This document shows positions 8,585 to 18,303 of a DNA stretch of 64,000 nt, piece by piece; position 1 is the first letter of the stretch; the number at the start of each line of letters is the position of its first letter. Source of the DNA: a bacterium (lineage in GTDB: Bacteria; Armatimonadota; Abditibacteriia; Abditibacteriales; Abditibacteriaceae). Location: NCBI GenBank assembly GCA_004172935.1, contig SDZD01000006.1, forward strand, positions 124,001 to 188,000. The letters are read 5' to 3'. The position numbers and the translations under genes are program-made. The notes under the pieces were generated by a model, which saw only the letters and a list, made by a program, of their open reading frames with translations, ran no database searches and had not been told where the DNA came from.

Positions 8585-9661
8585 CTACTTGTTGTTGGGA
8601 GAGGCGGTTGATTGGCGCACTTCGAGGTAAGTGGCGATGTAAGCTTCGGGGTTATAGATGGTTTTGCCGTTGAGTTGGTCTACGAGCAGGGAGACGGCGG
8701 TTTCAGCCATCGCTGTGAGTGGGTTATCTACCGAAGTAAGAGGGGGCCACATGACTTCGGATACCACGCTGTTATCGAAGCCAACCACTGAGACCTGTTC
8801 GGGAATGCTGAGTCCCGCTTCACGGAGAAAGTCATAGGCGCGCAGGGCGACACGGTCGCTGGAGCAGAAAAAGGCGGTTGGGCGGTTGGGCGACTTCAAC
8901 AGGGCGCGCAGTTCGGCCTCTCCATCCTCGTTGTAGATGGAGATGATTGGGACGTTCTCGGCGTTGAGTCCCGCTTCTTCGATGGTGGATAGGAAGCCTT
9001 CGCGGCGAGTTTTGATGGAAACGGTTTGGTCGTTGGATTGAAAGTAGCCGATGTTGCGATGGCCCAGTTCGAGCAGATGTTTTGCTGCCAGCCTCGCCCC
9101 GCCCACGTTATCGGCGTGAACCTGATAGCGGCTGTAGCGCGAACCGATTTCGACCAGAGGAAGGCCGGTGGCTTCCAACTCGTGGACCCAATCGCTGGCT
9201 CCTTCGATGTAGTGGGGCAGACCAAAGAGCACGACGCCTTCGACGCGACCATCGGCGACAGTGCTGGGGCGCAGGTCGTTGAATGGGTGGTCGATGAAGG
9301 TCATGGCGTTCATGCCCGCGCGCGAACCCGCGACGCTAATCGAAGTGAGCAACTTGGTGAGGTAGGTGTGGCGGATGTTCTCAACGCCGCTCCAGGTGAG
9401 GGGCGAGACGATGCCGATAGTGTTGGTGCGTCCGGTGCGAAGAGCCGTGGCGAGTTGGTTGCGGCGGTAGCCTTTTTCTTCGGCTGTCGAGAGCACCAGT
9501 TGGCGCGTGGATTCGGCGACGCGCACCACGTTGCGACCGCTCAAAATGGATGAAACAGTTGTGGTCGAAACGCCCGTGAGCGCCGCGATGTCTTTCGCTG
9601 TGACTGAGTCGGATAAACGCCGCGAATCAGATTTTTTGCTGCCGCCTTCTTGAGACTCCAT
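8585..9661 (-). CDS. LacI-family transcriptional regulator
   Basis: 358 residues from the ATG at 9661 (MESQEGG); the frame stays open upstream but that extension lacks regulator sequence. HTH TAKDIAALTGVSTTTVSSILSG, then a sugar-binding domain (VGFDNSVVSEVMWPPLTSVDNP). It differs from the other five LacI proteins in its HTH and C-terminus and is nearer to the canonical LacI/GalR type. It sits directly upstream of the pseudopilin gene at 7470-8288. Confidence 0.9.
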   Translation of the reverse strand: MESQEGGSKKSDSRRLSDSVTAKDIAALTGVSTTTVSSILSGRNVVRVAESTRQLVLSTAEEKGYRRNQLATALRTGRTNTIGIVSPLTWSGVENIRHTYLTKLLTSISVAGSRAGMNAMTFIDHPFNDLRPSTVADGRVEGVVLFGLPHYIEGASDWVHELEATGLPLVEIGSRYSRYQVHADNVGGARLAAKHLLELGHRNIGYFQSNDQTVSIKTRREGFLSTIEEAGLNAENVPIISIYNEDGEAELRALLKSPNRPTAFFCSSDRVALRAYDFLREAGLSIPEQVSVVGFDNSVVSEVMWPPLTSVDNPLTAMAETAVSLLVDQLNGKTIYNPEAYIATYLEVRQSTASPNNK

Positions 9662-10106
9662 TACGATGCACTTTGTCCGGCTAAAGCATACCGAATGCGA
9701 AAATTCAGCAGGGCTTTTGATTGCCTGCCCGAAGCACCATCTACATATCAATGAAGTAGGAGATTTATGAGAATAAAACGAGTTTTGTGGTAAAAACGTA
9801 ACTGATAGGTGTTAGGTGTGAGCCGAGTCTACTTTGGGGGAGATGGCCTCTGGGTAGGTGGATATACTCGCCGTATTATTGAGAAGCTCTATCAGTGTAA
9901 AGAAATTAACTGATTTGAACAGGGCGATACGAGGAACACTGTTAGGGCGGGAAATATCCACTGGAAATTCACCAAACCCTACCACGAAGAATACCTGTGT
10001 CGGGGCAGGCAATGGGGCACCGGACACGAAGTTGATACATTTTGTAGTTGAGGGTGGTTAAGACATCTGCGACTGAGGAGTAGCGATATTTGAGTGCGGA
10101 ATCATT
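9662..10106. other. Intergenic region without recognised gene
   Basis: 445 bases between the divergent LacI and double-XRE genes. Short open frames here have no recognisable protein features. I see no palindromic operator like those at the pseudopilin promoters. Confidence 0.5.
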
Positions 10107-11414
10107 ATGCAGACATCTCTGGGCGACTTTTTGCGTCAACTTCGACGCTTACGCGGCTTGTCTCAGGCAGAGGCGGCATTGGCGTCCGCCATTTCGCGTG
10201 TGACTCTCAACCGCTGGGAGAATGGCACTTCTCAACCATATGCGGCGGCAATGGAAGCGCTACTCACCGCCTTGTGCGCTACCCCTCAAGAACAACAGCA
10301 AGCGTTCTCGTTGCTCGGTACTCCGAGTGCGCGAACCCGCACGCGAGATATGATTGTGCGTTTGGGTGAACAGCAAGGCATTGGCGCTGGCCCTGAGATG
10401 GGGGATTTATTGCGGACGCTGCGAATGCGTAGAGGGCTTTCGCAGGGAGAAGTGGCCGAGCTGATTGGAGTCGCCGAGCGCACGCTTCGCCGCTGGGAGA
10501 AATCCGAAGTGTGGCCTTCGGCAGAGCAGTTACACTGGCTTTGCTGCGCGTTGGATGCGCGCCCCGCCGAGAGAGTAGCGCTGACTGATGGCCCCGCACT
10601 ACCAGCGAAGGAATTATCTGGAGCGCCGGAGGATTTGTGGTTTCAGGCCCACATTCTTTATTTTTATACCTCGCCCGAACAAAGGAAATCTCTGAAAGAT
10701 TTGAGCTTTTTCCTGCTGGAAAATCAGGCTTGGCCTCATGCTCTGCGCTCCGAAGCCGGGCGTACTTCACTGTCGCGGATATATGGTTTCCATGCCGCCT
10801 ATCTTTCGTATCATCAGCGCTGGAAGGAGAGTCGCTATTATTCGGACCGCGCCCTCGATTTGCTTTCGCCGCGCTCTCGTCCCGACGAGATGCGGTTACT
10901 CGCAGGACTGTCTGCTGCGCGGGCGGTTGTTTATGGTGGGGAGAACGTCGCTCCGAAGCGCGGGCTGGAAATGTTGTACCATTGGCAGGATGTCGGTAAG
11001 TGGATTGAGGGCTTCAAATGGCCGACTTACAAGGCATGGCTTTTGAGCGAGATGGCGGAATATCTGGTGTTGGATGGAGAAATCGAGAAGGGGTTGGATT
11101 TGATGCAGCAAGCCTGTGATTTGGCGTCGATGTGCGAAAATCGCTCTGAACTATCGAACCGCTTGCTCAATGCCGCGCAATTGCTGGTGTGGGCAGGGAA
11201 ACCAGAGGAGGCGCTTTCGATCTGCCAGAGCCACAACACCGGGCTTATCGCTCAGTTCCAACTGGTAGAGGCCGAAGCCTTTTTGAATATCGCGGAGAAT
11301 GCGTGCGCCAATGTCAGCTTTCAGCGCGCGTTGTGTCTGATTGAGAATAAGTCGCTGACTCATCTCACTCCACGGGCACAAAAGCTGGAGCGGCGTTTGG
11401 TTAATGTGACTTAA
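10107..11414 (+). CDS. Double-XRE regulator with helical C-terminal region
   Basis: 435 residues. Two tandem XRE/Cro-type HTH domains are visible: residues ~5-60 (LRQLRRLRGLSQAEAA, VTLNRWENG) and ~95-150 (LLRTLRMRRGLSQGEVAELIG, ERTLRRWEKSE). The rest (~190-435) is helical and TPR-like (alternating short helices such as LAGLSAARAVV and LLNAAQLLVWAGKPEEAL). No membrane segment. Probably a cytoplasmic transcription regulator sensing a peptide or protein, by analogy with XRE-TPR regulators; the target is unknown. It stands alone and converges with the GH105 gene across a strong hairpin. Confidence 0.8.
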   Translation: MQTSLGDFLRQLRRLRGLSQAEAALASAISRVTLNRWENGTSQPYAAAMEALLTALCATPQEQQQAFSLLGTPSARTRTRDMIVRLGEQQGIGAGPEMGDLLRTLRMRRGLSQGEVAELIGVAERTLRRWEKSEVWPSAEQLHWLCCALDARPAERVALTDGPALPAKELSGAPEDLWFQAHILYFYTSPEQRKSLKDLSFFLLENQAWPHALRSEAGRTSLSRIYGFHAAYLSYHQRWKESRYYSDRALDLLSPRSRPDEMRLLAGLSAARAVVYGGENVAPKRGLEMLYHWQDVGKWIEGFKWPTYKAWLLSEMAEYLVLDGEIEKGLDLMQQACDLASMCENRSELSNRLLNAAQLLVWAGKPEEALSICQSHNTGLIAQFQLVEAEAFLNIAENACANVSFQRALCLIENKSLTHLTPRAQKLERRLVNVT

Positions 11415-11422
11415 GGCAACGA

Positions 11423-11457
11423 CAACGCGCCCGAACTCAGTGAGTTCGGGCGCGTTG
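11423..11457. terminator. Bidirectional terminator between convergent genes
   Basis: 17-bp perfect inverted repeat around a single central base (CAACGCGCCCGAACTCA / TGAGTTCGGGCGCGTTG). It lies between the XRE regulator and GH105 stops. No strong T-run. Confidence 0.75.
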
Positions 11458-11479
11458 GAGGTCAATTGAAGGGGGAAAC

Positions 11480-12649
11480 TTAACGGAGGAGTGCCGACGC
11501 AGTCCACAGGATGGGAGCTTGTCCGTGGAAGTCGCCCGTTATGCGTTTGCGGTCGAGGTAGAATTGGCGGTCATTCTTTTTGTTGGTGCCTTCGCAGACG
11601 TTGGAAACGTCGCCTTTTTCATTGATATAGGAGACAAGAGCCAACCAGCCGCGCCGGGCGGCGGGGGCATAAGTGGCGGCATCCAACCAGCCATTTTTTA
11701 CTCCTGTCACCATCGCGAAGGTGAACATGCCAGTGCATGAGGTCTCGGACCACGAATTTGGATCGTCCAGCAGTTGGCGCCACATGCCGTCGGGAGATTG
11801 GCACTTGAGCAGCGAATCCATCATGGTTCGGTAGCCTTGCATGATGCGAGGGCGGTTGGGATTGTCGGCGGGGAGCGAACTGAGCAGCTCGGCCATGCCT
11901 GCGGCCATCCAACCGTTGCCACGGCCCCAGTAAAAGGGGACATCGGGAGCGTGGAAAAAGAGACCGTTTGGTTTCTGGAGTTGGTCGAGATAGAAGACCA
12001 TCTCTTTTGCAGCTCTGTCGATGTATTTCCGGTCGCCAGTGGCACGGTAGGCCTGGGTCTGGACCGCTGTGATCATGTACATATCGTCGATCCACAGGCG
12101 GGTATATTTGGTCAGGCCTTTGTCGAAATACTCGTTGCCCTTCACATTGTCGGGCTTGGGAGCTTCCCATTGCTGGTCGGCGATGCGCTTTCCCATCTCC
12201 AAGTATTTTTTGTCGCCGGTTTGGATGTAGAGTTCTAATGGAACGGAGCCGAAGACCGAATTATCGACGTGGTTGGAAGGTGGCACCATAGCCGCATCGA
12301 CGGTGAATAGTGGTTCAAAGGCGTGTTTGAGCTGAGTGTTCTGTACATAGCGTTTGCCCAACTTCGTAAATGTGAGGGCACCATACCACGCGCAGACTCT
12401 TGGGTAGATGATGGTTCCAGTAGCCTTACCAGAGGCGACGGTGGGGTAGGGCTTTTCTAGAAAGCGGGTTGTGACCCGTTGCCCGATCTCGATAGGCGAT
12501 TTGCCTTTGGGCCAATTGGTGAATTCCGCTGGCTGAGTTGCCTTTGCCGCCAGTGCGATTGTCGGTTCGGCTTCATTTGCATGGGCTTGGAGCGTGAGAG
12601 CTACAAGGCCGAGCAGGAGCAAAGAAACCTTCGTCGGGAAGTTGTTCAT
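11480..12649 (-). CDS. Secreted GH105-type unsaturated glucuronyl hydrolase
   Basis: 389 residues. Signal peptide (LLLLGLVALTLQAHA, to about residue 24), then an (alpha/alpha)6-barrel of the GH88/GH105 group: WIDDMYM carries the catalytic Asp, with FYWGRGNGWMAAGMAELL and SETSCTGMFTFAM as further landmarks. The family hydrolyses the unsaturated uronic acid left by polysaccharide lyases, for example on rhamnogalacturonan fragments. It begins 17 nt after the large GH2-GH130 gene upstream, so the two are probably co-transcribed. Confidence 0.87.
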   Translation of the reverse strand: MNNFPTKVSLLLLGLVALTLQAHANEAEPTIALAAKATQPAEFTNWPKGKSPIEIGQRVTTRFLEKPYPTVASGKATGTIIYPRVCAWYGALTFTKLGKRYVQNTQLKHAFEPLFTVDAAMVPPSNHVDNSVFGSVPLELYIQTGDKKYLEMGKRIADQQWEAPKPDNVKGNEYFDKGLTKYTRLWIDDMYMITAVQTQAYRATGDRKYIDRAAKEMVFYLDQLQKPNGLFFHAPDVPFYWGRGNGWMAAGMAELLSSLPADNPNRPRIMQGYRTMMDSLLKCQSPDGMWRQLLDDPNSWSETSCTGMFTFAMVTGVKNGWLDAATYAPAARRGWLALVSYINEKGDVSNVCEGTNKKNDRQFYLDRKRITGDFHGQAPILWTASALLR

Positions 12650-12666
12650 TGATGGATTAGAGAGAA

Positions 12667-15600
12667 TTACTTTTGTGCGGGGTCATAAACGGTAACGCCC
12701 ACCAGTGAGTCGGCGCAGCCGTAGTAGAGGAACCATTTGTTTTTGTAGAGAACCAAACCTTCGATGAATGTGGTGCCGGAGCGGTATTGGCCGCGCATCT
12801 CGAAGGGGAGTTCGGGTTTGAAGAACGGGGAGTCGAGTTGGCCGATTAGCTTCGATGGGTCTTTGATGTCGAAGAGAGCCTGTCCCGCTGCGTAGGCTTC
12901 GGGGCCTAGGGATTTGTCGCCAGTGGTGTTGGCGTTTTTGCCGTTGTATAGCACCAGAATGCCTCGGTCGGTGACTATCGGAGGAGGGCCGACTTCGGGG
13001 AAGGTGCTATCGAATTTGCCACGCCTTGGCCCGATGAGACTGACCAATTTGCCATCGGCATCTTCGACGGGTGACCAGTTGATGAGGTCGGGGGAAGTCG
13101 CGAGGTGAAGGGTGCCTTCGCCCCAGTACATCCAGTATTTGCCGTCGATTTTGGCGGCGATGAGGCGGTCGCCCTGTACCTTGGTGACTATACCAGCCGA
13201 CTTGTAGCGCAGCTCTTTGTATTTGCCGCCAAGCGTGCGCTCGAAGGCCTGCCCATGTTTCGTCCAATGCTCCAAATCTTTGGAGGTGGCGATGCCGACG
13301 CGGAATCGGTTGCGGTTCCATTGGGTGTAGGTCAGTACATAGGTGCCATCTTCCGATTCGACAATGCGTGGGTCTTCACAGCCACCGGGCCACTCGTTGT
13401 CTTTTTGCGCGTCGTTATCGGGGAAAAAGATGGGAGTTGGGCGGCGAGTGAAGTTGACGCCATCTTCGCTAACGGCGAGGCCCAAACGCGAGGTGTGATG
13501 TCCAATCGTCATTTCACCACTGTCGTCTTCGGCACGGTAGAGCACGTGAATTTTGCCGTTGCGTACGATGGCCGCCGGGTTGAAGGTGTGGAGCGCTTCC
13601 CATTTGACGGGTTGCTGGGTTACCGGGTCTTTGAACAGTGAGGCTGGATTGGGGGAGATAACGGGCTGAGCCTTCGCTGCCGCAGGGCGCGTGAAAGGCA
13701 CCATCGCCCAGTCGGGCATTTTTTCTTCGGTTTGAGTCGTGGTCATCGTCAGTTTGGTTCCGGGCGCATGGACGCCAAATTCCCACAGAGAGTAGCCGTA
13801 TTCGGTGGCGCGTTTCAGTCCCAGCATACGCACATAGCGGGCGGTGACAGGGGGAAATTCGCGGACATCGACGCCGCCTTTGCCATCGGTGACGTGAACG
13901 GCATCGGCCCATGTTTTAGCATCGTTTGATGTCTGGATTTTGTACTCGGTTGCGGAGGCGGCTTCCCAATCGAGGCGCACCATGCCAATTTGCTTTGGAG
14001 TGCCGAGGTCGATGCTGATCCACTGGTCGTCGTTGCGTAGCGAAGACCAGCGTGTGTCGGAGCTACCATCTATCACCATATTGGCGGGGCGGTCGGCGAT
14101 TTCGACGCTGGAGGCTGTCGCGGTTTTGCCTTTGGCCAGATTGGAGGTGTCTTCGGGCGGGGCGACGGGGATGGTGCGGGCGCGAGTGGGCAAGGTTTTC
14201 CACTGGCCGTTTTGGTATTCGCGTGGCGCGACGTTCCAGCCGTCCACTACTAGTTTGGTTTGGGTGGGTTTGATGTCTCCCGAATATTCGATGCGGATGG
14301 AGCGCGATTCGCCGGGGAGCAGCGAGACGAAGTTATCATCGTAGAAGGCGGGGCGAATTGGTTTGCTCGTTGCTGTGTCCTGCAAGCGCAACCACACCAT
14401 GAATGCCAGGCTCTTGGAGGGGTTGGAGACGGTAACATCGTAGTAGCTGCGCCCACCTTTGCTGGACTGCTTGACCTTCGAATTGAGCGCGACTGTGGGC
14501 AGTTTGTTGAGGTCTTGGAATCCTTCGTATTGTGGCCCGGTCATGGTGCGGCCCTTTTGATAGGCGCGGTTGGAGCGCCAGTAGAAGGTGCTACCCAGCG
14601 ATTTGCCGCTGCGGTCGGCGAGGTCGAGGCGGATGAAGTGAACGGGCGAAAGGTTTATCGGTAAATCGACCGAGATGACATCTTTCACGAAGCGATCAGA
14701 TGGCACATCGACGGCGACGGTTTTACGGTACGCCTCGCTCATGTCCATGTTCAACACGCGGGCTGTGACACGCACGCCAGGGAAGGCTTTGACCAATTCG
14801 TTGTTGACCGAAACGGTGTTCTTGATGAAGTCGTACTGGGCGTGCAGCGGTTGGTGAGCGTTCTGGCTGAAGTAGAGCGCTGCTGTTGGCTCCAACGACC
14901 AATCCCACATGCGTCCGCAGACCTGAGGGTGTGGGCTGTTGTGATACCAGAACAGGAGGCCCGTCGAGAAGCGGTCGCCGTATTCAAAGCGGTTAGCGTT
15001 CCACATTTCCCAGATGGCTCGGTAGGAGAGTGCGCCGAACATTTGCGATTTCCACGCAAAATCTTCGATGTTGTCGCTTGCCCCATATTGCGTGACGGCG
15101 TTCTTATAGGTGGTGGACATCTCGTGGAAGCCGCCACCGTCCATGTAGTCCCAGGTGGTTTGGTTGATGGGCCACAAATCCTTGGCGGGCATCATCTCGC
15201 GCAATGCGTCGATGGTGGGCAGAATCGGTGCGCCGTATTCGGGGCACAGGCCGTTGATTCGGCTGCCACGCGGCGAGGCACTGTCCTCGTAATACCACAT
15301 CGGGTTGACGGTTTTGTAGGGGCTGCCATCGTGAACGCCTTCGATTTCCGAACCCGCCTGATAACCGTGGGTATCGTCCAAATTGTCGAGTAGGTCTTTG
15401 ATGGGGACGATGCTTTTGGCATCGCGCTCGTTGGCCGAGACGTAGTAGGCGAGGCTGGCGTGGTTGCGGATGCGCTTGACGGTGTCGGCGACGTTGGCGC
15501 GGTATAGTTCGGTATCGGTGGGGAGAGCGGTGTCGCCGCTCTGCCAGAACTCAGTCCACACCAGAATACCGAGTTGGTCGCATAGGTCGAAGAACTGGTC

Positions 15601-16971
15601 GGATTCGGTGACGCCACCCGCCCAGAAGCGCAGGAAGTTGACGCCCGACTGACGGGTGTAGCGTAGTTCGGCCTCGGTGCGCTGCGGCGAGTTGCGTAGC
15701 ATGGCTTCGGGAATCCAGTTGCTACCGTGCAAGAAGAGGCGCTTGCCGTTGACGTAGAAGATGCGGCTCTTATCGGGCGTGTTGCGGTCGCTAGTGATCT
15801 GGCGGATGCCGAAACGCGATTGGATTTGGTCGGAAGTTTGGTTGCCGACTTTGAACTGCAACGACAGTTTGTAGAGGTATTGCTCGCCTTTGTTGAACGG
15901 CCACCACAGGCGCGGGTTTTTTACCGTCAGAGCCGCAAACTCTTGCGGCGTCAGAGTGACGAGGCGGGTTTCGTGTGGGGCCAGAGAGACAGGCTTTTGC
16001 AGCGAGATTTTGGCCTGAGCGATGTTCGCTAACAGCACGCCGCTTTGAGGGATGTTGGTGCTGTTGGTGACTTCGGCTGAGATGGTTTCGCGCGCCGTTG
16101 AGGTGGCAGGCAGAGGAAGTTGAGTTTTGACGAAGGGGTTGCGCAGAGTGACGGCGCCCGTCGAGAAGAGCTTGATGTCGCGCCAGATGCCGGTGTTGCG
16201 GTCGCGTATGCCATCGGGGAAGGTGAAGTCCCAGCCCGCCGTCATCAGCATGGTGGTGTAGCGGCCAATGGTGCCATCGGCGCCGTTGCGGTTTTCGCCC
16301 GCCGCGCGGGGTTTATCGCTTTTGGCGCGAAAGCCATTGGGCACGTCGATGGGCTTGACCAGAATGGCGAGGGCGTTGGGGCCGCCAATTTTCACGGCGT
16401 CGGTGACATCGAAGAGGCCGCGATTGAACATGCCCGCCATCGAGCCGAGCGAACGACCGTTTAGCCACACCTCGGCGCGGTAGTTGATGCCATCGAGTTG
16501 GAGCCAGACGCGGCGGTTGCGGTAGGAGGCCGGAACCGCGAATTCGCGGCGGAACCAGTAGGTGTAAAAGCCCGGACCGGTTTGTGATATGTCGGGAATC
16601 TTGCTGGTTTCGTGTGCGTTGTTGAGGCCGAAATAGGGTTCGGGATAGACGCCGTTGGCGACAAGGCTGTTGAGCACCGTGCCGGGGACGATGGCGTTTT
16701 GCCATGTCGCGGTGGCGAAACCGCTCTGCGAAATGCGCGCTCCCTCAGCGCCCGCTTTTTCGCTTTGCAGCATTTGCCAGCGCCCAGCACCTGTGGCTGA
16801 TTGTGAGGTGAGCAACACCTCGTCGCGCTCAGGGAAGGCGCCGTAATTACGCTCTGTCGCAGTGGCGGTTTTGGGCGCCGCATTTAACTGCACTGTTGGC
16901 GCGAGCACCGTGACGCCAAAAATCAACGCCTGCACCGCACTTGGACAGGAGATTCGCGAACTCAAATTCAT
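12667..16971 (-). CDS. Secreted GH2 + F5/8C + GH130 multidomain glycosidase
   Basis: 1434 residues, far longer than either enzyme family alone. After a signal peptide, residues ~40-900 form a GH2 exo-beta-glycosidase of the mannosidase/glucosaminidase type: sugar-binding domain (WLQLDGINYRAEVWLNG), barrel (NGKRLFLHGSNWIPEAMLR), acid/base Glu in YVSANERD and likely nucleophile Glu in CPEYGAP. Residues ~930-1070 are an F5/8C (CBM32-like) domain (MVIDGSSDTRWSS). Residues ~1090-1434 are a five-bladed GH130-like propeller (HTFNPAAIV, VLYRAEDDSG, GGCEDPRIVE). GH130 acts on beta-mannosides as phosphorylase or hydrolase; which applies is not clear. The secreted location argues for hydrolysis. Confidence 0.87.
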   Translation of the reverse strand: MNLSSRISCPSAVQALIFGVTVLAPTVQLNAAPKTATATERNYGAFPERDEVLLTSQSATGAGRWQMLQSEKAGAEGARISQSGFATATWQNAIVPGTVLNSLVANGVYPEPYFGLNNAHETSKIPDISQTGPGFYTYWFRREFAVPASYRNRRVWLQLDGINYRAEVWLNGRSLGSMAGMFNRGLFDVTDAVKIGGPNALAILVKPIDVPNGFRAKSDKPRAAGENRNGADGTIGRYTTMLMTAGWDFTFPDGIRDRNTGIWRDIKLFSTGAVTLRNPFVKTQLPLPATSTARETISAEVTNSTNIPQSGVLLANIAQAKISLQKPVSLAPHETRLVTLTPQEFAALTVKNPRLWWPFNKGEQYLYKLSLQFKVGNQTSDQIQSRFGIRQITSDRNTPDKSRIFYVNGKRLFLHGSNWIPEAMLRNSPQRTEAELRYTRQSGVNFLRFWAGGVTESDQFFDLCDQLGILVWTEFWQSGDTALPTDTELYRANVADTVKRIRNHASLAYYVSANERDAKSIVPIKDLLDNLDDTHGYQAGSEIEGVHDGSPYKTVNPMWYYEDSASPRGSRINGLCPEYGAPILPTIDALREMMPAKDLWPINQTTWDYMDGGGFHEMSTTYKNAVTQYGASDNIEDFAWKSQMFGALSYRAIWEMWNANRFEYGDRFSTGLLFWYHNSPHPQVCGRMWDWSLEPTAALYFSQNAHQPLHAQYDFIKNTVSVNNELVKAFPGVRVTARVLNMDMSEAYRKTVAVDVPSDRFVKDVISVDLPINLSPVHFIRLDLADRSGKSLGSTFYWRSNRAYQKGRTMTGPQYEGFQDLNKLPTVALNSKVKQSSKGGRSYYDVTVSNPSKSLAFMVWLRLQDTATSKPIRPAFYDDNFVSLLPGESRSIRIEYSGDIKPTQTKLVVDGWNVAPREYQNGQWKTLPTRARTIPVAPPEDTSNLAKGKTATASSVEIADRPANMVIDGSSDTRWSSLRNDDQWISIDLGTPKQIGMVRLDWEAASATEYKIQTSNDAKTWADAVHVTDGKGGVDVREFPPVTARYVRMLGLKRATEYGYSLWEFGVHAPGTKLTMTTTQTEEKMPDWAMVPFTRPAAAKAQPVISPNPASLFKDPVTQQPVKWEALHTFNPAAIVRNGKIHVLYRAEDDSGEMTIGHHTSRLGLAVSEDGVNFTRRPTPIFFPDNDAQKDNEWPGGCEDPRIVESEDGTYVLTYTQWNRNRFRVGIATSKDLEHWTKHGQAFERTLGGKYKELRYKSAGIVTKVQGDRLIAAKIDGKYWMYWGEGTLHLATSPDLINWSPVEDADGKLVSLIGPRRGKFDSTFPEVGPPPIVTDRGILVLYNGKNANTTGDKSLGPEAYAAGQALFDIKDPSKLIGQLDSPFFKPELPFEMRGQYRSGTTFIEGLVLYKNKWFLYYGCADSLVGVTVYDPAQK

Positions 16972-17102
16972 AATCTTGCTTTTGGTGGGAATGGAGGATT
17001 TCCACTCCCAGATGCGTTTAGCTTTGGGGTAGCTTACCAGTGTGAGACCCCGATTTGTTACTTCAGAAGTGCTCTCGATTGCCTTATTTTCATGCTGTTG
17101 GC

Positions 17103-17138
17103 GGCCCTATCGAGAAGCTAGATTTTCTCGGTAGGGCC
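17103..17138 (-). terminator. Hairpin between pseudopilin and GH2-GH130 genes
   Basis: GGCCCTATCGAGAA (17103-17116) pairs with TTCTCGGTAGGGCC (17125-17138), with one bulged or mismatched position. No U-tract follows on the minus strand, so readthrough into the GH2 gene is plausible. Confidence 0.65.
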
Positions 17139-17156
17139 ACCAACGGAAGTTGTCAA

Positions 17157-17960
17157 TTAGTTGTAGTAAGCAGTTGCCTTGGTCATGATGTCTCTGGCGT
17201 TGGTTGTCGCGAAGTCGGTGTTATCACGCGACCACATGTTGACGCTTCCACTGCCGCCCATTGTTGTCGAGATGGTTTGCAGAGGCTTCATCGCTTTGAC
17301 GTGTCCATCTACGAAAAGGTAGTTGCCTGCCGAAAGATGCCCATTGTAAATGCCAGTGAACATGCTCGCACCCTTATTGGTGTTGGATGTTTGGTTTGTG
17401 GTTGCGAAATAGGCAGCGGTGACATCGAAATCCGAGTTGACGAAAGTCGTTTCGAATACAGCGAGCGTAGTGGATGGGAATTGGAAGCTGGCAATCGAGT
17501 AAGCACCTGTGTTGCCGAAAACCGCCTGGCTATGTGAGGAGTTGGGGCTATAACCAGCAGCTATAGGCTGGAGGGCATTCGATTGGAGGGTAACTTCTTT
17601 CGCGATGGGGTTAGAAGGGCAAGCGAATAACTGCGTGCTTTTCACATACGGCTGAATGAGGTCTTTCCAGATGGTAGAGGAGGGTAACGTAGTGACTATA
17701 CGGGCTGGCATCATCTCGTCATAGTCCTGGGTGTATTGCATGATGCCGAGGCCAATTTGTTTGAGGTTGGACTGGCAAGAGGCACGGCGCGCGTTTTCGC
17801 GGGCGCGGGCAAAAACTGGAAATAGGATGGCTGCCAGAATCGCGATGATAGCGATAACTACCAACAATTCTATGAGAGTAAAAGCAAGTTTGGTTTTTGC
17901 AGTCATTTTCGAGCGACGTGTCGAACACAAGTGATTTGATCGAGTTTTCATTTTGAACAT
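17157..17960 (-). CDS. DUF1559 pseudopilin-like protein
   Basis: 267 residues from the ATG at 17960, chosen because GGAG (17971-17968) lies 7 nt upstream. A later ATG at 17906 would give a shorter leader. The frame is open back to 18194, but that ATG lies in the promoter. Basic leader, prepilin helix ([18 protein letters not shown]), [27 protein letters not shown], and C-terminal [20 protein letters not shown], which is nearly shared with the pseudopilin at 42833. The divergent LacI gene at 18304 is the likely regulator. Confidence 0.87.
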   Translation of the reverse strand: MFKMKTRSNHLCSTRRSKMTAKTKLAFTLIELLVVIAIIAILAAILFPVFARARENARRASCQSNLKQIGLGIMQYTQDYDEMMPARIVTTLPSSTIWKDLIQPYVKSTQLFACPSNPIAKEVTLQSNALQPIAAGYSPNSSHSQAVFGNTGAYSIASFQFPSTTLAVFETTFVNSDFDVTAAYFATTNQTSNTNKGASMFTGIYNGHLSAGNYLFVDGHVKAMKPLQTISTTMGGSGSVNMWSRDNTDFATTNARDIMTKATAYYN

Positions 17961-18156
17961 TTCCAATCTCCAGTTGTTTTTGATGCAATGTTTAAAGAGC
18001 AAAGGAGCTTGGTTCTGCACCCCTTTACTAGCATCTCCTGACAACAAGCGATTGATGGTCGCGAGCGGAATACCTCTGCTGGCCGCCGCGATAATTTGCA
18101 GGAACAACAGTGACAAACATTGGCTTGCTGTCTCTCTCAAAAACAATTGTATTAAT

Positions 18157-18212
18157 TGCCCGCACGTGCGGGCATATTGAATGATTATACCCATCTCGCT
18201 CCCGGTTTAAAC
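18157..18212 (-). promoter_or_regulatory. Promoter and operator of pseudopilin gene
   Basis: Minus strand: GTTTAAA (18212-18206), 16-nt spacer, ATGGG+TATAAT (18189-18184), then the perfect 18-bp palindrome TGCCCGCACGTGCGGGCA (18157-18174) 9 bp downstream. The implied 5' leader to the chosen ATG is about 215 nt. Confidence 0.78.
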
Positions 18213-18303
18213 AGAAAAATCCCGTAATTTGGAGTTATTGAGCATAGATTTCGAGGTTGCATGACAGAACAGATAGCGAATCTCAAACTGAAGGGAAGTT
18301 CAA

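Noticed and set aside
9858..10061. Small open frame of 67 codons upstream of the XRE regulator
   Set aside because: No ribosome-binding site, no recognisable features, and a rival frame of equal size on the other strand.
17990..17996. Plus-strand GTTTAAA as a promoter
   Set aside because: No TATA(A/T)T-like element at the proper distance and no palindrome; it lies in the leader of the pseudopilin mRNA.
17961..18194. Extended N-terminus of the pseudopilin at 17157
   Set aside because: The first ATG lies in the -10 element, so it could not be translated from that promoter; an ATG with GGAG at 17960 gives a normal length.
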